Below are positions 50,798 to 64,000 of a stretch of DNA of 64,000 nucleotides, one piece after another. The stretch comes from Rhipicephalus microplus (taxonomy: Eukaryota; Arthropoda; Arachnida; Ixodida; Ixodidae). The notes under the pieces were generated by a model that was not told the origin of the DNA, searched no databases, and saw nothing but the letters and a program-made list of their open reading frames with translations. The stretch spans positions 188,636,491-188,700,490 of the forward strand of contig NC_134702.1 in NCBI RefSeq assembly GCF_043290135.1, written 5' to 3'. Position 1 is the stretch's first letter; each line of letters begins with the position of its first letter. Both the position numbers and the translations under genes were made by a program.

Positions 50798-52256
50798 TCA
50801 TTTATTTATTCGTACCTCAAGGGTCCCGAGAGACATTACATGAGGAGTGGACATAAGAAAAAAAGAGAAAACAATAAACAATATAACAATACACATCAAT
50901 AGGACTAAAATACGAAATGTAGACACAAGTGGCAACAATAAAAATAAGACAATCCATTTCACAAAGGCAAGTGCAAAGGCATCAATATACGTATGTTCGA
51001 TAGTATAATGGAAGCGTGCCACATCACGAACAAGTGCAACATCTTTAGGAAGGCCATTCCAGTCTCGGGCAGTTCTGACAAAGAAGGACTGATGGAATGT
51101 AGTGGTGTGGGTACGGGGCGGAATTAATGCGTTCTGTGGTAGAGGCAAAGGCGTGAGATGTGGCGACTGGACGCAAGGGGCACCAGCTCCAGCTTAGACG
51201 TTAGAGACGAAATGCTTGCGTGATACGAGTACTCAGAAAGAATAAATCTGACGGAATGGTTCTGGACTGATTTGAGAACATTAGTGAGATTAGATTGGTG
51301 GGGGTCAAAGATAGGAGAGGCATATTCAAGTTTAGGTCGCACGAGCATTATGTATGCAAGTAATCTTACAAGTGACTGAGCCATGAAAAGGTTTCGGTGA
51401 AGGTAACCAAGCATTTTATTCGCTGAATTGATAATGTGGGTTTATAATCCGTCCAAAATAACTCTTGAGACAGGTGAAGTCCTAGGTACTTGAAGGAATA
51501 CACACTAGCTATAATACTGTTAATAATATTATACACGGAGGGTATATGGTTGGGTCGACGATGGAATGAAATGTTCACGGTCTTACTGGTGTTCACTGAT
51601 ATGAGCCATGTCATACACCAGTCTTGATTACGAAGAAGGCCTTCCTGAAGAGTACAAACGTCGGAGGAGTTATTGATGGGGCGGTACACTGATAGGGCGG
51701 TATGCTCAATCCAATTGCGAACAAGCGGATGAATGTTTAGGTGCGACGATTTCAACAAAAGACGAGAATGAGGGACCTTATGGAAGGCCTTTTCAAAATC
51801 CAAGACTAGAGCATCGATTGGAATGTTACTGTCTAAGTTTAAATGAATATCATGAGTGAATAGAGCAAGTTGAGATTCGCACAAGTGACCCTTCCTAAAA
51901 CCATGTTGATTTGGATGAAAGAAGTTCACCGAGCTTAGGAAATGAGCAACTTGAGAGTAGATGACGTGTTCCATGATCTTGGAGCATATGCTGGTGAGGG
52001 AAATGGGATGGTAGTTTTTAGGGAAAGACCGGTCAACTGTTTTGAAGACTGGAATGAGCTTCCCTGTCCTCCAGTCATCTGGCACTGTACCTGTGTCAAG
52101 TGAGTGCTGAAAAATAATAAAAAGAATCGCACTGCACGCATATTTTGTACTTTTTAGTACTTTCGCGCTGAATTCGTCAACACCGCAAGATGAAGAGCAC
52201 TTCAGGGAGTCAATGACTTTAACAATGCCCTCTGTCCTGAATTGAATACGCTCCAT
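50798..52256 (-). pseudogene. Reverse transcriptase and C-terminus of the CR1-like LINE
   Basis: CGVDEFSAKVLK, WRTGKLIPVFK, NYHPISLTSICSKIMEHV, HGFRKGHLCESQL and ALVLDFEKAFHKV are standard RT fingers and the first palm Asp box. After VRNWI the frame jumps to NQDWCMTWLISVNTSKT, skipping the PQGSVLGP and YADD boxes, so the catalytic centre is deleted. Thumb and C-terminal segments (LAYIMLVRPKLEYASPIF, LKSVQNHSVRFIL) follow in shifted frames to 50798. Confidence 0.82.
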
Positions 52257-52960
52257 TGGAGGAAAATTGAAATATGGAAAGTGCGGTAATGCATCTGTAC
52301 TTTATTTTGCTAACACTGAACAAAACGCTAGATTCAGTGTGTCGGGTACTTCGGAATCAGCGATGGGTGTCCCCATGTTATCACATAGTGAAATGGCACT
52401 TTTATTATAAGGCTGAATCGCTTTCCAAAAACGCCGTGGGTTAGACTGCCGCATATTTGGTATGGTAGTAAAATAGTAGTCATGCTTGGCGCGTGCTTTT
52501 AATGCGCTGTACTCTTTAACGACCTCATTATGCTTTTGACAGGCCGAGGATGAACCAGTTCGTTTAGCATCGCGAAGTAATCGCTTTTTTATTATTAGGC
52601 CTTTTAAAGACTTGCTAAACCAGGGGGAACGTGATTTTTCACTTATAGTGATAGTTGGGATGTAAAGATTCATTAAACGCAGCATTTAGGCTTTAAATAG
52701 TATCCAAATGCTCTAAGTTGAATGCTGCCGATATGTAAGGGCAATTTTCTCGTAAAAACAGAAAGTTCACGGTTGATGCTGGAATAATCGGCTTTGTCGT
52801 ATAGCGTGAGTACTTTTTAGATTTCTCGCTTTTTAGGATGTTGCAAGGAAATGTTGCCTGAATGACGTTGTGGTCGCTAAAACCACGGATATACGTAAGG
52901 GGGGCACATTATCGGGGTGTGACGTGAAAAGGAGGTCCAAGACTGTTGACGAGTGTTGGG

Positions 52961-53479
52961 TTACTCGGGTAGGTTCATTGACCAGCTGTGAGAGGCCAAA
53001 AATAAACATATGTTTACAAATTCTGTATCCATGCTATTTTGTGCAGGACATGACGCAACGTAACTCCAATCTATTGAAGAAAAATTGAAATTTCCGAATA
53101 ATAAGACGGGAGTGTTTGGATACGTCGTTGTTAGTTCTAACAATGCTTCGTGAAAATACGAAAGAAAGGAGCTATCGGCGCTTGGTGGACGGTAGCAACA
53201 GCCAATTAACATGTGCGGTGAAGTGGCGTGGCATCACGTCCAAACCATTTCCAGAGACGTTTTTACATTTACGGCAGAGTACTTAAGCAAATGATGTGTC
53301 GCAAACGCCACACCGCCCCCACGGTTATCATCAAAGCGGTCCTTGCGAAAGATGTCAAAATCTGGTAGATAAGGAAGAATCTCGGAAACAAGTAGGTTAG
53401 AGGTTAGCCACGTTTCCGTCAACAGAACGACGTTGCTAGAAGGAGAAATCATGGTGCATAACAGATCACGTTTTGGCAT
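52961..53479 (-). pseudogene. Endonuclease of the CR1-like LINE
   Basis: Two frames: VVLLTETWLTSNL (Glu motif) with FDDNRGGGVAFAT, then MLIGCCYRPPSADSSF and LLFGNFNFSSIDW (GDFN motif with Asp changed to Asn). A frame break around 53220 separates them. The start lies near 53530. Confidence 0.75.
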
Positions 53480-53597
53480 CAGGCTGCAAATATTAGTGTA
53501 AAGCAGCGAGAGATCATGCTTAACACTCTGATTCGGCCTTCGTGGCTTTCGCGCTCATTGCTAGGCCTGACGTTCGACAACCAACTGCTTAGTCTGA

Positions 53598-54380
53598 TCA
53601 AAAAACGTATGTTGTACTGCCACAGATGAGCTTGTCATAACGAAGTTTATACGGGGAGTGCTGCGCTATTCCAAATTCGATAAGGCGTCTTCTGGCTGCA
53701 CGAATTATCGGGGCAAACTGTTCACTGAAGCCGTAGCCTGTGCATTCCAGTTTACTGCTGGACGAAAGGAGTTCTTTTTTCTTGAAGTTGGCAAATTTTA
53801 CTATTATCGGTCGCCATTTCCCCTTGCGATAAGCTCCGAGTCTATGGGCACTCTCAATGTCACGACTTTGAGTAGTCATCCCCAGGCTTTTGTGACAGAG
53901 ATCAATAACCAGTTCTTCACTAACATGCCACGCCTCGTTTCGCACATCGCTGAGCCCATAAAAGATGAGGTTGCACCTTCGGGATCTGCTTTCCGTGTGG
54001 CTTTCAGAGAGCCCAGTTACCTGAGCAGCGCTGTTAGTGGCAACACTTTCAATGATGTTAATTTGAGACTGAACATTTGAAAGTGATAGTAAGTCAGGTT
54101 CTATTTCGGTCAACCGCAAGCTCAGGTCATTAAACGTTTTTTCATGTTCAGCAAGTGTTGATCTGATTGAACCTAACTGGTCAAGCATGGCCGACTTTTC
54201 AGATTGCAACGTCTTTGGTACATCAAGCATGACAGTAGGCACCACACAGTGTTCATTCCTAGGTCCAGGATTAGTCTCAATATCACCTGCTAATAACAAC
54301 AATTTCAATAGCGTTATGCATAATTGATAACTACAGAGATGGAGCGCTGTGGACTCGGCAGAACAAGTAATGATCGGCAT
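53598..54380 (-). CDS. CR1-like ORF1 protein with N-terminal 2A-like motif
   Basis: 260 open codons. Residues 20-40 read LCITLLKLLLLAGDIETNPGP: a hydrophobic stretch ending in D-I-E-T-N-P-G-P, the D-x-E-x-N-P-G-P consensus of 2A ribosome-skipping peptides (54261-54284). 2A-like sequences at ORF1 N-termini are known from some CR1-type elements. A coiled-coil-prone middle (LDQLGSIRSTLAEHEKTF) follows, then RRCNLIFYGL, IESAHRLGAYRKGKWRPIIVKF and KLRYDKLICG, the RRM-like/C-terminal pattern of LINE ORF1 proteins that bind RNA. The frame is intact to TAA-equivalent at 53598. Confidence 0.75.
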   Translation of the reverse strand: MPIITCSAESTALHLCSYQLCITLLKLLLLAGDIETNPGPRNEHCVVPTVMLDVPKTLQSEKSAMLDQLGSIRSTLAEHEKTFNDLSLRLTEIEPDLLSLSNVQSQINIIESVATNSAAQVTGLSESHTESRSRRCNLIFYGLSDVRNEAWHVSEELVIDLCHKSLGMTTQSRDIESAHRLGAYRKGKWRPIIVKFANFKKKELLSSSSKLECTGYGFSEQFAPIIRAARRRLIEFGIAQHSPYKLRYDKLICGSTTYVF

Positions 54381-54544
54381 CCAGTTCGCTTAGCGTAAAG
54401 CCAGTGGTAAGTCGTTACCTGCGTAGCGAACAAGTCAAACGGGTTAGGATGACGCATCGCCGGCGTGCCGCCGAGCCCACTAGGCGTGGTGAGCGTCTGC
54501 CCGGGGTTCATATTGGTGCTCCATGGAACGGTGGTTCTGTCAGA

Positions 54545-56002
54545 AGATAGCGTGCCCGCTTGGAACGTACGTCTTCGCCCACATGTCGTTATATATCCGT
54601 AGAGGAACTGGCATGCCATTGGGTCCTAGATTGTTCAGAACACTGTACGATACGTTGCAGGGACCGGTTGCCGTTCTTACGCGGGTTAGTGATAGAGCAG
54701 TACGCAACTCTAGTAGAGAATACGTGTTATCCAGTTGAGCATGTGTAAAGTGTATGCATCTTGAATGTGCTGCTCTACAGAACTAGGCAGTGCAATAGTG
54801 TTTTGAACCAATTGCCCAGTTCCAGTCAACATTGTGCAAAACTTATTAGAAACATCACGCTCAGATAATCCAAGAAATATTGCCAATGCTCTGAATGGGT
54901 TTTGCTGGGATACTAGATAACTTGGAGCAGTGATTGTTTGCCAGATTTTCAGAAGTGGAGTAAGTGAGTAAGTGGGGTCAAATAATTGCAGAAATCATGC
55001 CATTTTTTCCAACCTAGCTTTTGCATGTGTCGGTTAGGTTGGATGTGCGTGGCCTGACTCTTCTTATAATCTTCAAGCCTCCCAGTGCGGCTATAGCGAC
55101 GTTCTGCTCGCCTTCTAATAGCCCGTAGGCGCTCATAGTCTGCATCTACACTGGAGTGGGCTGCTGGGACAGCTGTAAACCTTGTCGAACGGGAGTAACT
55201 GCTTTTATTGCAGGACATAAATGTATCTAATTCATTGACTCCCATCAAGTCATGTCCAGTATGTTCACGAAATAGTTGCCAGTCAGTTAGCTTTGAAATT
55301 ATTATGGTCGTTTGCACTCGCATGCTTGGGTGTTGCATAAGAACTTGGTAATGATCACTCCCTCGTGTTTCGAGGTCTGTACACCAGTTCATATCTCGTA
55401 CAATGTCAGGAGTGGCTATAGCAAAATCTAGACAGCTGGCATAATTATTACCTCCTAAAACGTTACTGATCCATCATTCAGTACAACAAGACCACATCGA
55501 TCAATAGCTTTTTCGAGTGTTCTCCCACGTAAATCGGTATGAGCACTGCCCCGCGTGGTATTGTGCGCATTAAAATTTCCACAGATGAGGGTCTGGACTT
55601 TACCCAATAAATGAACCTGAGATGATTCGGAGATGCGTGTCGATGGTTGCAAGTATACACAAATTACGGTGATGGTAAGTATCTGGAGTTGAATTTTGCA
55701 CCCTACAAAATCTGGCACGTCCGAGTCCGACGAGTATAAAAAAAAGAGGGTATGTTGCACCATACGCATGACAGTGCCCTGCTTAGGCCTGGATTTCTTC
55801 TTGATGCATATGTGACATAGTTAGAAGTTTTAAAGTCAGGGCCAACGTTGGTTTCGTTTAAACACAGAATGGGAAAGCTATACTGAGCAAATAGCTTCCT
55901 AAAGTCGGCGCTTTTGGACCTAAGGTCATTGGCATTCCACTCAAACACAGCTGTGTTGCGGAAACAGTTGTTCATTTGTAGAGCCATTTTTCTATCCAAC
56001 AA
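54545..56002 (-). pseudogene. ORF2 endonuclease and RT start of the I-like LINE
   Basis: VFEWNANDLRSKSADFRKLF is the WN-x-x-L-R start of an I-clade endonuclease, ILCLNETNVG the NET/QET motif, VICVYLQPS the inner strand, LICGNFNAHNTTRGS the GDFN-like motif (Asp to Asn), and SDHYQV the SDH motif. The linker RLRAIRRRAERRYSRTG and, beyond 54940, an RT start resembling LLELRTALSLTRVRTATGPCNV are recognisable. A frameshift lies around 55460-55700. Confidence 0.72.
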
Positions 56003-56500
56003 TTTTTTGTTGATCTGCTAGAGGCTCTAATGAAAGGACTGAGCTCACCTCTGGTACTTGATTGGCCTGTGGAAATACACACAGGATTGCTTTCAAAGCA
56101 AGGAAGAACATCGACATAACCATACCTACATCACTTCTTTTCGGTGCACGTTGCTGTTGTGCCTTTATCTTTGGTGAGGTGAAAGGTGTAGACGCTTGTT
56201 TATCCTGAGTTTCTGACGCTTTCGGTGTCCTGCTGTCGCTTGTCTGCCTTTGAACGCTTGGTAATCGTCCTCTAAGGTCCGTTTTGGCTGTACTTTTATT
56301 TTTCTGAGCTGAAGCACGCTTGGCTACCGCCGCATACGACAGTGGTGGTGTACTGTTTTGTGATTTTGAAGTCACAGGGAGTGGATGCACAGTTTCAGGA
56401 TTCGGATAAGGCGATCCCTTTTTTGGAGCTCTTCGAAGCAAAATTTCTTGTCGCTTTAATCGAGTAGCTGCCTGGTGTTTCGGACAACCAGCATATGACG

Positions 56501-57572
56501 CTACGACGCTACGTGGTCTCTATTGAAATTGGCACATTTGAAATGATTCCTCGATGTACATTCTTTGTAATCATGTGCTCCTGCACATATTTTGCAGCGA
56601 AGTTGTCCATCGCACGATTTGGCACAAGTCCATATCGTTGACACTTGTAACATCGTGTAGCGGGCTGTAGGTACTCTTCCACCAGATGACTTGTGAAGCC
56701 TATGAAAATACGAGGCGGCAGTGGCTTGTCGGGGAAAACTCAAGAATTACACTGCCGAGTAAATGTGGCTCTGCTGAACCAACTTCAGGACGGAGCCATT
56801 ACGTCTGTCTCCTGACTGAGATTACACCGCTGTCTCTTAAATATTCAAGCAGTTGATCTTCACTGCATTGCACTGGTACTTGTGCAATCATTCCTGGCTT
56901 CCTCACATACGACTGCGGTATATACGGTGCCACTTCAAGACCAGCAACATGTGTTAACTCAAGAAGTTAGGAGGATGCAGTAACAGTAGTGACACTTGTA
57001 GAGAAGTTGCCATATCTATTGACACGGAACGACTCCACTTTCTCTTCAGTAACAGATGCTACTTCACTGGCCAGATTGCTCCGATTGACTTTCCAGAACA
57101 AGGTGCTAGGGTCTGTCAGCTTAAAAATTACGGGTATTCCCGCTGTTCGGGCTTTCTTGTGGGTGACTGTTGTGAAAGGCCTGTCTTCTGCTTCTACATC
57201 ACAGTTCATTTGCGCGGAGTCGATGATTGTTGCATCGCTGTAATCCTCTTGATTATAAGTTCGCGCCTCCTTCGGAGTAACACACTCGTCGTCGGAGTTA
57301 GGTGCCGTCGAGGGGCCGTCACAGTCCTCCTCGGGTCTGCGAAACACGGAATTATCTTGTTGTTCGGACGCATTCATCACTTCGTCTTCATCTGATGGGC
57401 GCCGAGAAGAATGGCCGCCACCAGCAGCCGAAGCTCTCGGACGTCGTGGCACCCTAACATAAGCCCTACTGAAACGCTCCGTATGATGCGGAGACCTCAA
57501 GTACGGAATTATTGGAATATGGAAGGCGTATGATGCGGACTCCGCATAAGACGTATGATGCGGACTCCGCAT
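56501..57572 (-). pseudogene. ORF1 of the I-like LINE
   Basis: Acidic N-terminal region (NSDDECVTPKEARTYNQED), then FTTVTHKKARTAGIPVIFKL, SLFWKVN-type RNA-binding core, a stop at 56967, and a Cys/His cluster downstream in another frame (CAKSCDGQLRCKICAGAHDYKEC, FKCANFNRDHVAS), the zinc knuckles. The first 35 codons come from a short repetitive 5' sequence (three CGTATGATGCGGA copies). Several breaks. Confidence 0.65.
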
Positions 57573-57580
57573 CTTATGGA
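57479..57580. repeat. Short palindromic direct repeats
   Basis: CGTATGATGCGGA occurs three times (about 57480, 57528, 57552), and the last two extend to GGACTCCGCAT, forming the 15-base palindrome ATGCGGACTCCGCAT twice. It lies at the 5' edge of the LINE and may be its remnant promoter repeat or unrelated. Confidence 0.6.
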
Positions 57581-57584
57581 AAGA

Positions 57585-58165
57585 CGTATCATGTAGAAAT
57601 TACTGAAATGTCTGCATGTTACGTCTGAATCTAGTGCAAAGCAATATAATGCGTAAATTGAATAGACGTCTACATCTTGAGTACATGCAATACTGTGTGC
57701 GAATCACAATATTTCTTAAATGTGCATGATGAGGGATTGAATCATCGGCATCTTTCTCTAATTGTCGTGATGCGGAAGAAAAAGTACCTTTTAAATAAAA
57801 TACATTACAAAACTACTAAATTAACTTGCTAGCGATCATAAATGGTGGTTACATTGCAACACAATAATGCAGTGTTCTATGTAAGACACAAAGAACTTAT
57901 AAAGTTATTATTATCAATAGAGAAGCATCAATATACACAATAGCCCTGCTACAATAAATATATTTTTTATTTGTCTGTATGCTCCAGCCGTGAATAGTCA
58001 CATTGCAGTGTTGATCGTACACAAATGAGGTGACTGCACCGTGATTTCACGAGCACCACCTAAGCCACAGGATGGTGGCACAAAACACAATGTAACAGCA
58101 ATTTTAGAACGAAATGTTTAAACGTTAATAAAAATCAAAGCACTGTGAAAGTGTGGCGCTGTGTT
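57585..58165. other. AT-rich; possible 3' UTR of a minus-strand gene
   Basis: No coding frame. On the minus strand ACAAATAAAAAATA near 57960-57975 could be a polyadenylation signal for the exon proposed at 58170-58273. Confidence 0.3.
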
Positions 58166-58169
58166 CATC

Positions 58170-58273
58170 TCATGAACGCCTTGTGGAGATCGGCAAAATG
58201 CTGCTTGAGGCTCCGGCACCACTGTAAATATGAAAGGTCACTGCCATAGAACTTATGTGTCCTTCATAGGCAC
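58170..58273 (-). other. Candidate terminal exon of an unidentified host gene
   Basis: On the minus strand TTATTTTCATTTTCAG|GTGCC at 58274 is a strong splice acceptor. Downstream one frame stays open for 33 codons (AYEGHISSMAVTF...LPISTRRS) to a TGA at 58170-58172; another frame ends after six codons (VPMKDT). A polyadenylation signal lies about 200 bases beyond. No family recognised and no upstream exon confirmed. It is listed because the acceptor, stop and poly(A) order is coherent. Confidence 0.25.
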
Positions 58274-58279
58274 CTGAAA

Positions 58280-58820
58280 ATGAAAATAATTGGCACAAAT
58301 AATGTCAAAGACACATGTTAGCACATTAGTTCACATGCACAAGAAGTATAACACACAGAATGAAACTGAAAACGTAAGGCACACAATCCTTCATGTTATG
58401 CATATGTGAATAATAGAAGGAATGAGTGTATAAATTAGTTCTGCCACATCAAAGAAAACAGCATGCTTATCACAGTGAAAATAACTAGGTTGTCACGATT
58501 TTCAATGGTAGAGATAATCGATTAATATGTCCTTATGAAATTATGATTGAAATGCTTCCTGCACAGTAAAACTTTAGGAACTGCAAGTGAAAGCTCTCAA
58601 TGTACATTATTAGTGTATGCATGTACATCTGCTGCCTTTATACTATACAGTTTGTGCACAAAATTGGCATCTTGAACAATTTTGAGAGTTAAATCTATGC
58701 AACTTATGAAGGTTAAAACCACCATGAAAGCAAGCAGGACCAGGCAGGTGCCATTAAAAATCTGTACAAGCCAGATAACTATAACCAAACTGCACACATA
58801 TAGGGGAGCAAGAGTAACAG
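58280..58820. other. No supported gene
   Basis: AT-rich. A minus-strand open frame at 58597-58797 encodes a hydrophobic stretch and is preceded by an acceptor-like pyrimidine run with GTGTGCAG near 58795. It is not convincing by itself. Confidence 0.3.
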
Positions 58821-58825
58821 AAATT

Positions 58826-59020
58826 TGGCTGCTGACCCGTAAGTCGCGGTATCAAATCCCGGCTCCATTTCCGATGAAGGCAGAAATGCTGTAGGCACGT
58901 GTGCTCAGATTTGGGTGTACGTTAAAGAACCCCAAGTGGTCGAAGTTTCCAGTGCCCTCCACTACGGCGTCTCTCATTATCATAGAGTGGTTTTCGGACG
59001 TGAAACCCCACATATGAATC
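58826..59020 (+). repeat. Tick SINE copy, 5'-truncated head
   Basis: GGCTGCTGACCCGTAAGTCGCGG, B-box region TATCAAATCCCGG, body GTGCTCAGATTTGGGTGTACG, 3' domain TCCACTACGGCGTCTCTCAT and GTGAAACCCCACATATGAATC. The A-box part is lost. Confidence 0.88.
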
Positions 59021-59024
59021 AAGA

Positions 59025-63485
<4,461 letters not shown>

Positions 63486-63489
63486 CTTC

Positions 63490-63625
63490 AAGAAGAATGG
63501 AAGTGTTGTAATTGTGAAGAAAGAAAAGTAGAAGGAAAAAAAGATAACCTGCCCTGTACAGGGACCGAGCCTGCGAACTTCGAATAACATGCCCGATGCT
63601 CTCTATCAACTGAGCTACCATGGCG
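63490..63625 (-). repeat. tRNA-derived SINE or tRNA pseudogene
   Basis: On the minus strand GCCGCCATGGTAGCTCAGTTGATAGAG contains an excellent A box (TAGCTCAGTTG). About 40 bases further GCTCGGTCCCTG is a degraded B box. It continues into GGGCAGGTTATC, a pyrimidine-rich body and ACAATTACAACACTTCC. The arms do not form a good cloverleaf and a long non-tRNA tail follows, so a SINE of a second family is likelier than a working tRNA gene. Confidence 0.6.
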
Positions 63626-63629
63626 GCCA

Positions 63630-64000
63630 TCCCTCTTCCATTTTGTACGGTATATATTTGCATTTATACATGAAAGAGTCAGTCAGCGCTGCCTGTTACC
63701 GGTATGGGGAGTGTGGGACACTTTTTTTGCCCACTGGCATTTACATTATGATTGCAATACGTTACGATTACTTCCAATATCCCTGTACTTCTTTGGCAGC
63801 ATTATGCATCTGTCAGTTCTCAGAAAATCTGCTAGTTACAGGAGGTGGCAATAGTTCGCCCTCCCAACTAAATGCATGCACTTGAACACATGCACAACTG
63901 ATCAAAAAAAGAAAAAAAGTCACACACCGCTAAGATTACTGAGATTCACTGTTTTAGATTCATGAGTAAAGGAAAGAACTATAAATTTAAGGGTTTGTTG
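63630..64000. other. No supported gene
   Basis: AT-rich sequence to the window end, with one short open frame lacking any recognised domain. Confidence 0.5.

Larger units (their letters stand above)
50792..54540 (-). mobile_element. CR1-like LINE with 2A-like ORF1, deleted RT
   Basis: Minus-strand LINE. From the right: leader (about 54540-54381), ORF1 (54380-53598), endonuclease pieces (53479-52961), ORF2 middle (52685-52302), reverse transcriptase (52256-51366), C-terminal part (51414-50798), and an AATAAATGAATA-type tail into which gypsy element 2 inserted. Its right end abuts the reverse transcriptase of another LINE near 54545. Frameshifts and an internal deletion make it inactive. Confidence 0.82.
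54545..57572 (-). mobile_element. I-like LINE, 5' part (ORF1, EN, start of RT)
   Basis: Reading right to left: ORF1 start (57572-56967), a Cys/His region (56743-56501), a Pro/Ser/Lys-rich tail (56441-55992), endonuclease (about 56002-55455), linker (55392-54949) and the N-terminal RT segment down to about 54545, where the CR1-like LINE begins. The remainder of RT and RNase H is missing. Frameshifts and stops separate the pieces. Confidence 0.75.

Noticed and set aside
63540..63620. Functional tRNA gene
   Set aside because: Good A box, but poor B box, no clean cloverleaf and a SINE-like extension.

Overview
This is eukaryotic, intron-bearing, repeat-dominated DNA, most likely from a hard tick (Ixodidae, possibly a rhipicephaline). 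The identification rests on the repeat content: several copies of a tRNA-derived SINE that looks, from memory, like the Ruka-type SINEs of ixodid ticks, Ty3/gypsy elements, LINEs of RTE, CR1/L2-like and RNase-H-bearing I-like type, and long (GACA)n, (CTAT)n and GACGGACG-type arrays. No bacterial operon, rRNA gene or CRISPR array was seen.

Layout: 1-1.66 kb is a decayed LINE (CCHC ORF1, then endonuclease). 2.3-3.05 kb is an RNase H relic on the minus strand. 3.2-9.0 kb is Ty3/gypsy element 1. 9.13-10.9 kb is an intronless SLC22-like transporter broken by one frameshift. 11.2-18 kb holds an RTE tail, SINE copies, a weak transposase-like relic and simple repeats. 18.25-20.7 kb is the best protein-coding locus: an uninterrupted 820-residue five-transmembrane (prominin/tweety-type) protein on the minus strand. 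21.3-23.4 kb is a decayed I-like LINE. 24.6 kb has a THAP-like exon fragment, 25.4-25.8 kb a small single-pass membrane ORF, and 26.0-26.3 kb a near-perfect hairpin element.

26.5-41.4 kb is one old gypsy element (element 3) blown apart by later insertions. An I-like LINE (27.86-34.47 kb, itself carrying a CR1-like 3' fragment), a minus-strand CR1/L2-like LINE whose 5' end is 5.3 tandem copies of a 232-bp unit (34.8-40.37 kb), and a SINE (40.73-40.97 kb) all sit between its two LTRs. 44.9-50.8 kb is gypsy element 2, young by its LTRs (3 differences in 285 bp) but carrying two nonsense codons and a SINE. It sits in the 3' tail of a minus-strand CR1-like LINE (50.8-54.5 kb) whose ORF1 carries a 2A-like motif. 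54.5-57.6 kb is another minus-strand LINE. 57.6-64 kb is AT-rich, with one SINE, a tRNA-like SINE and a possible minus-strand terminal exon.

The most interesting signals are the LINE with tandem 5' monomers (an architecture resembling mouse L1 promoters), the 2A-like motif in CR1 ORF1, a matching frameshift-type junction with stem-loop in two gypsy elements, the shared ATAT insertion sites of three gypsy elements, and the intronless five-TM gene. Nothing here forms an operon or pathway. The non-transposon genes are isolated islands in nested mobile DNA.
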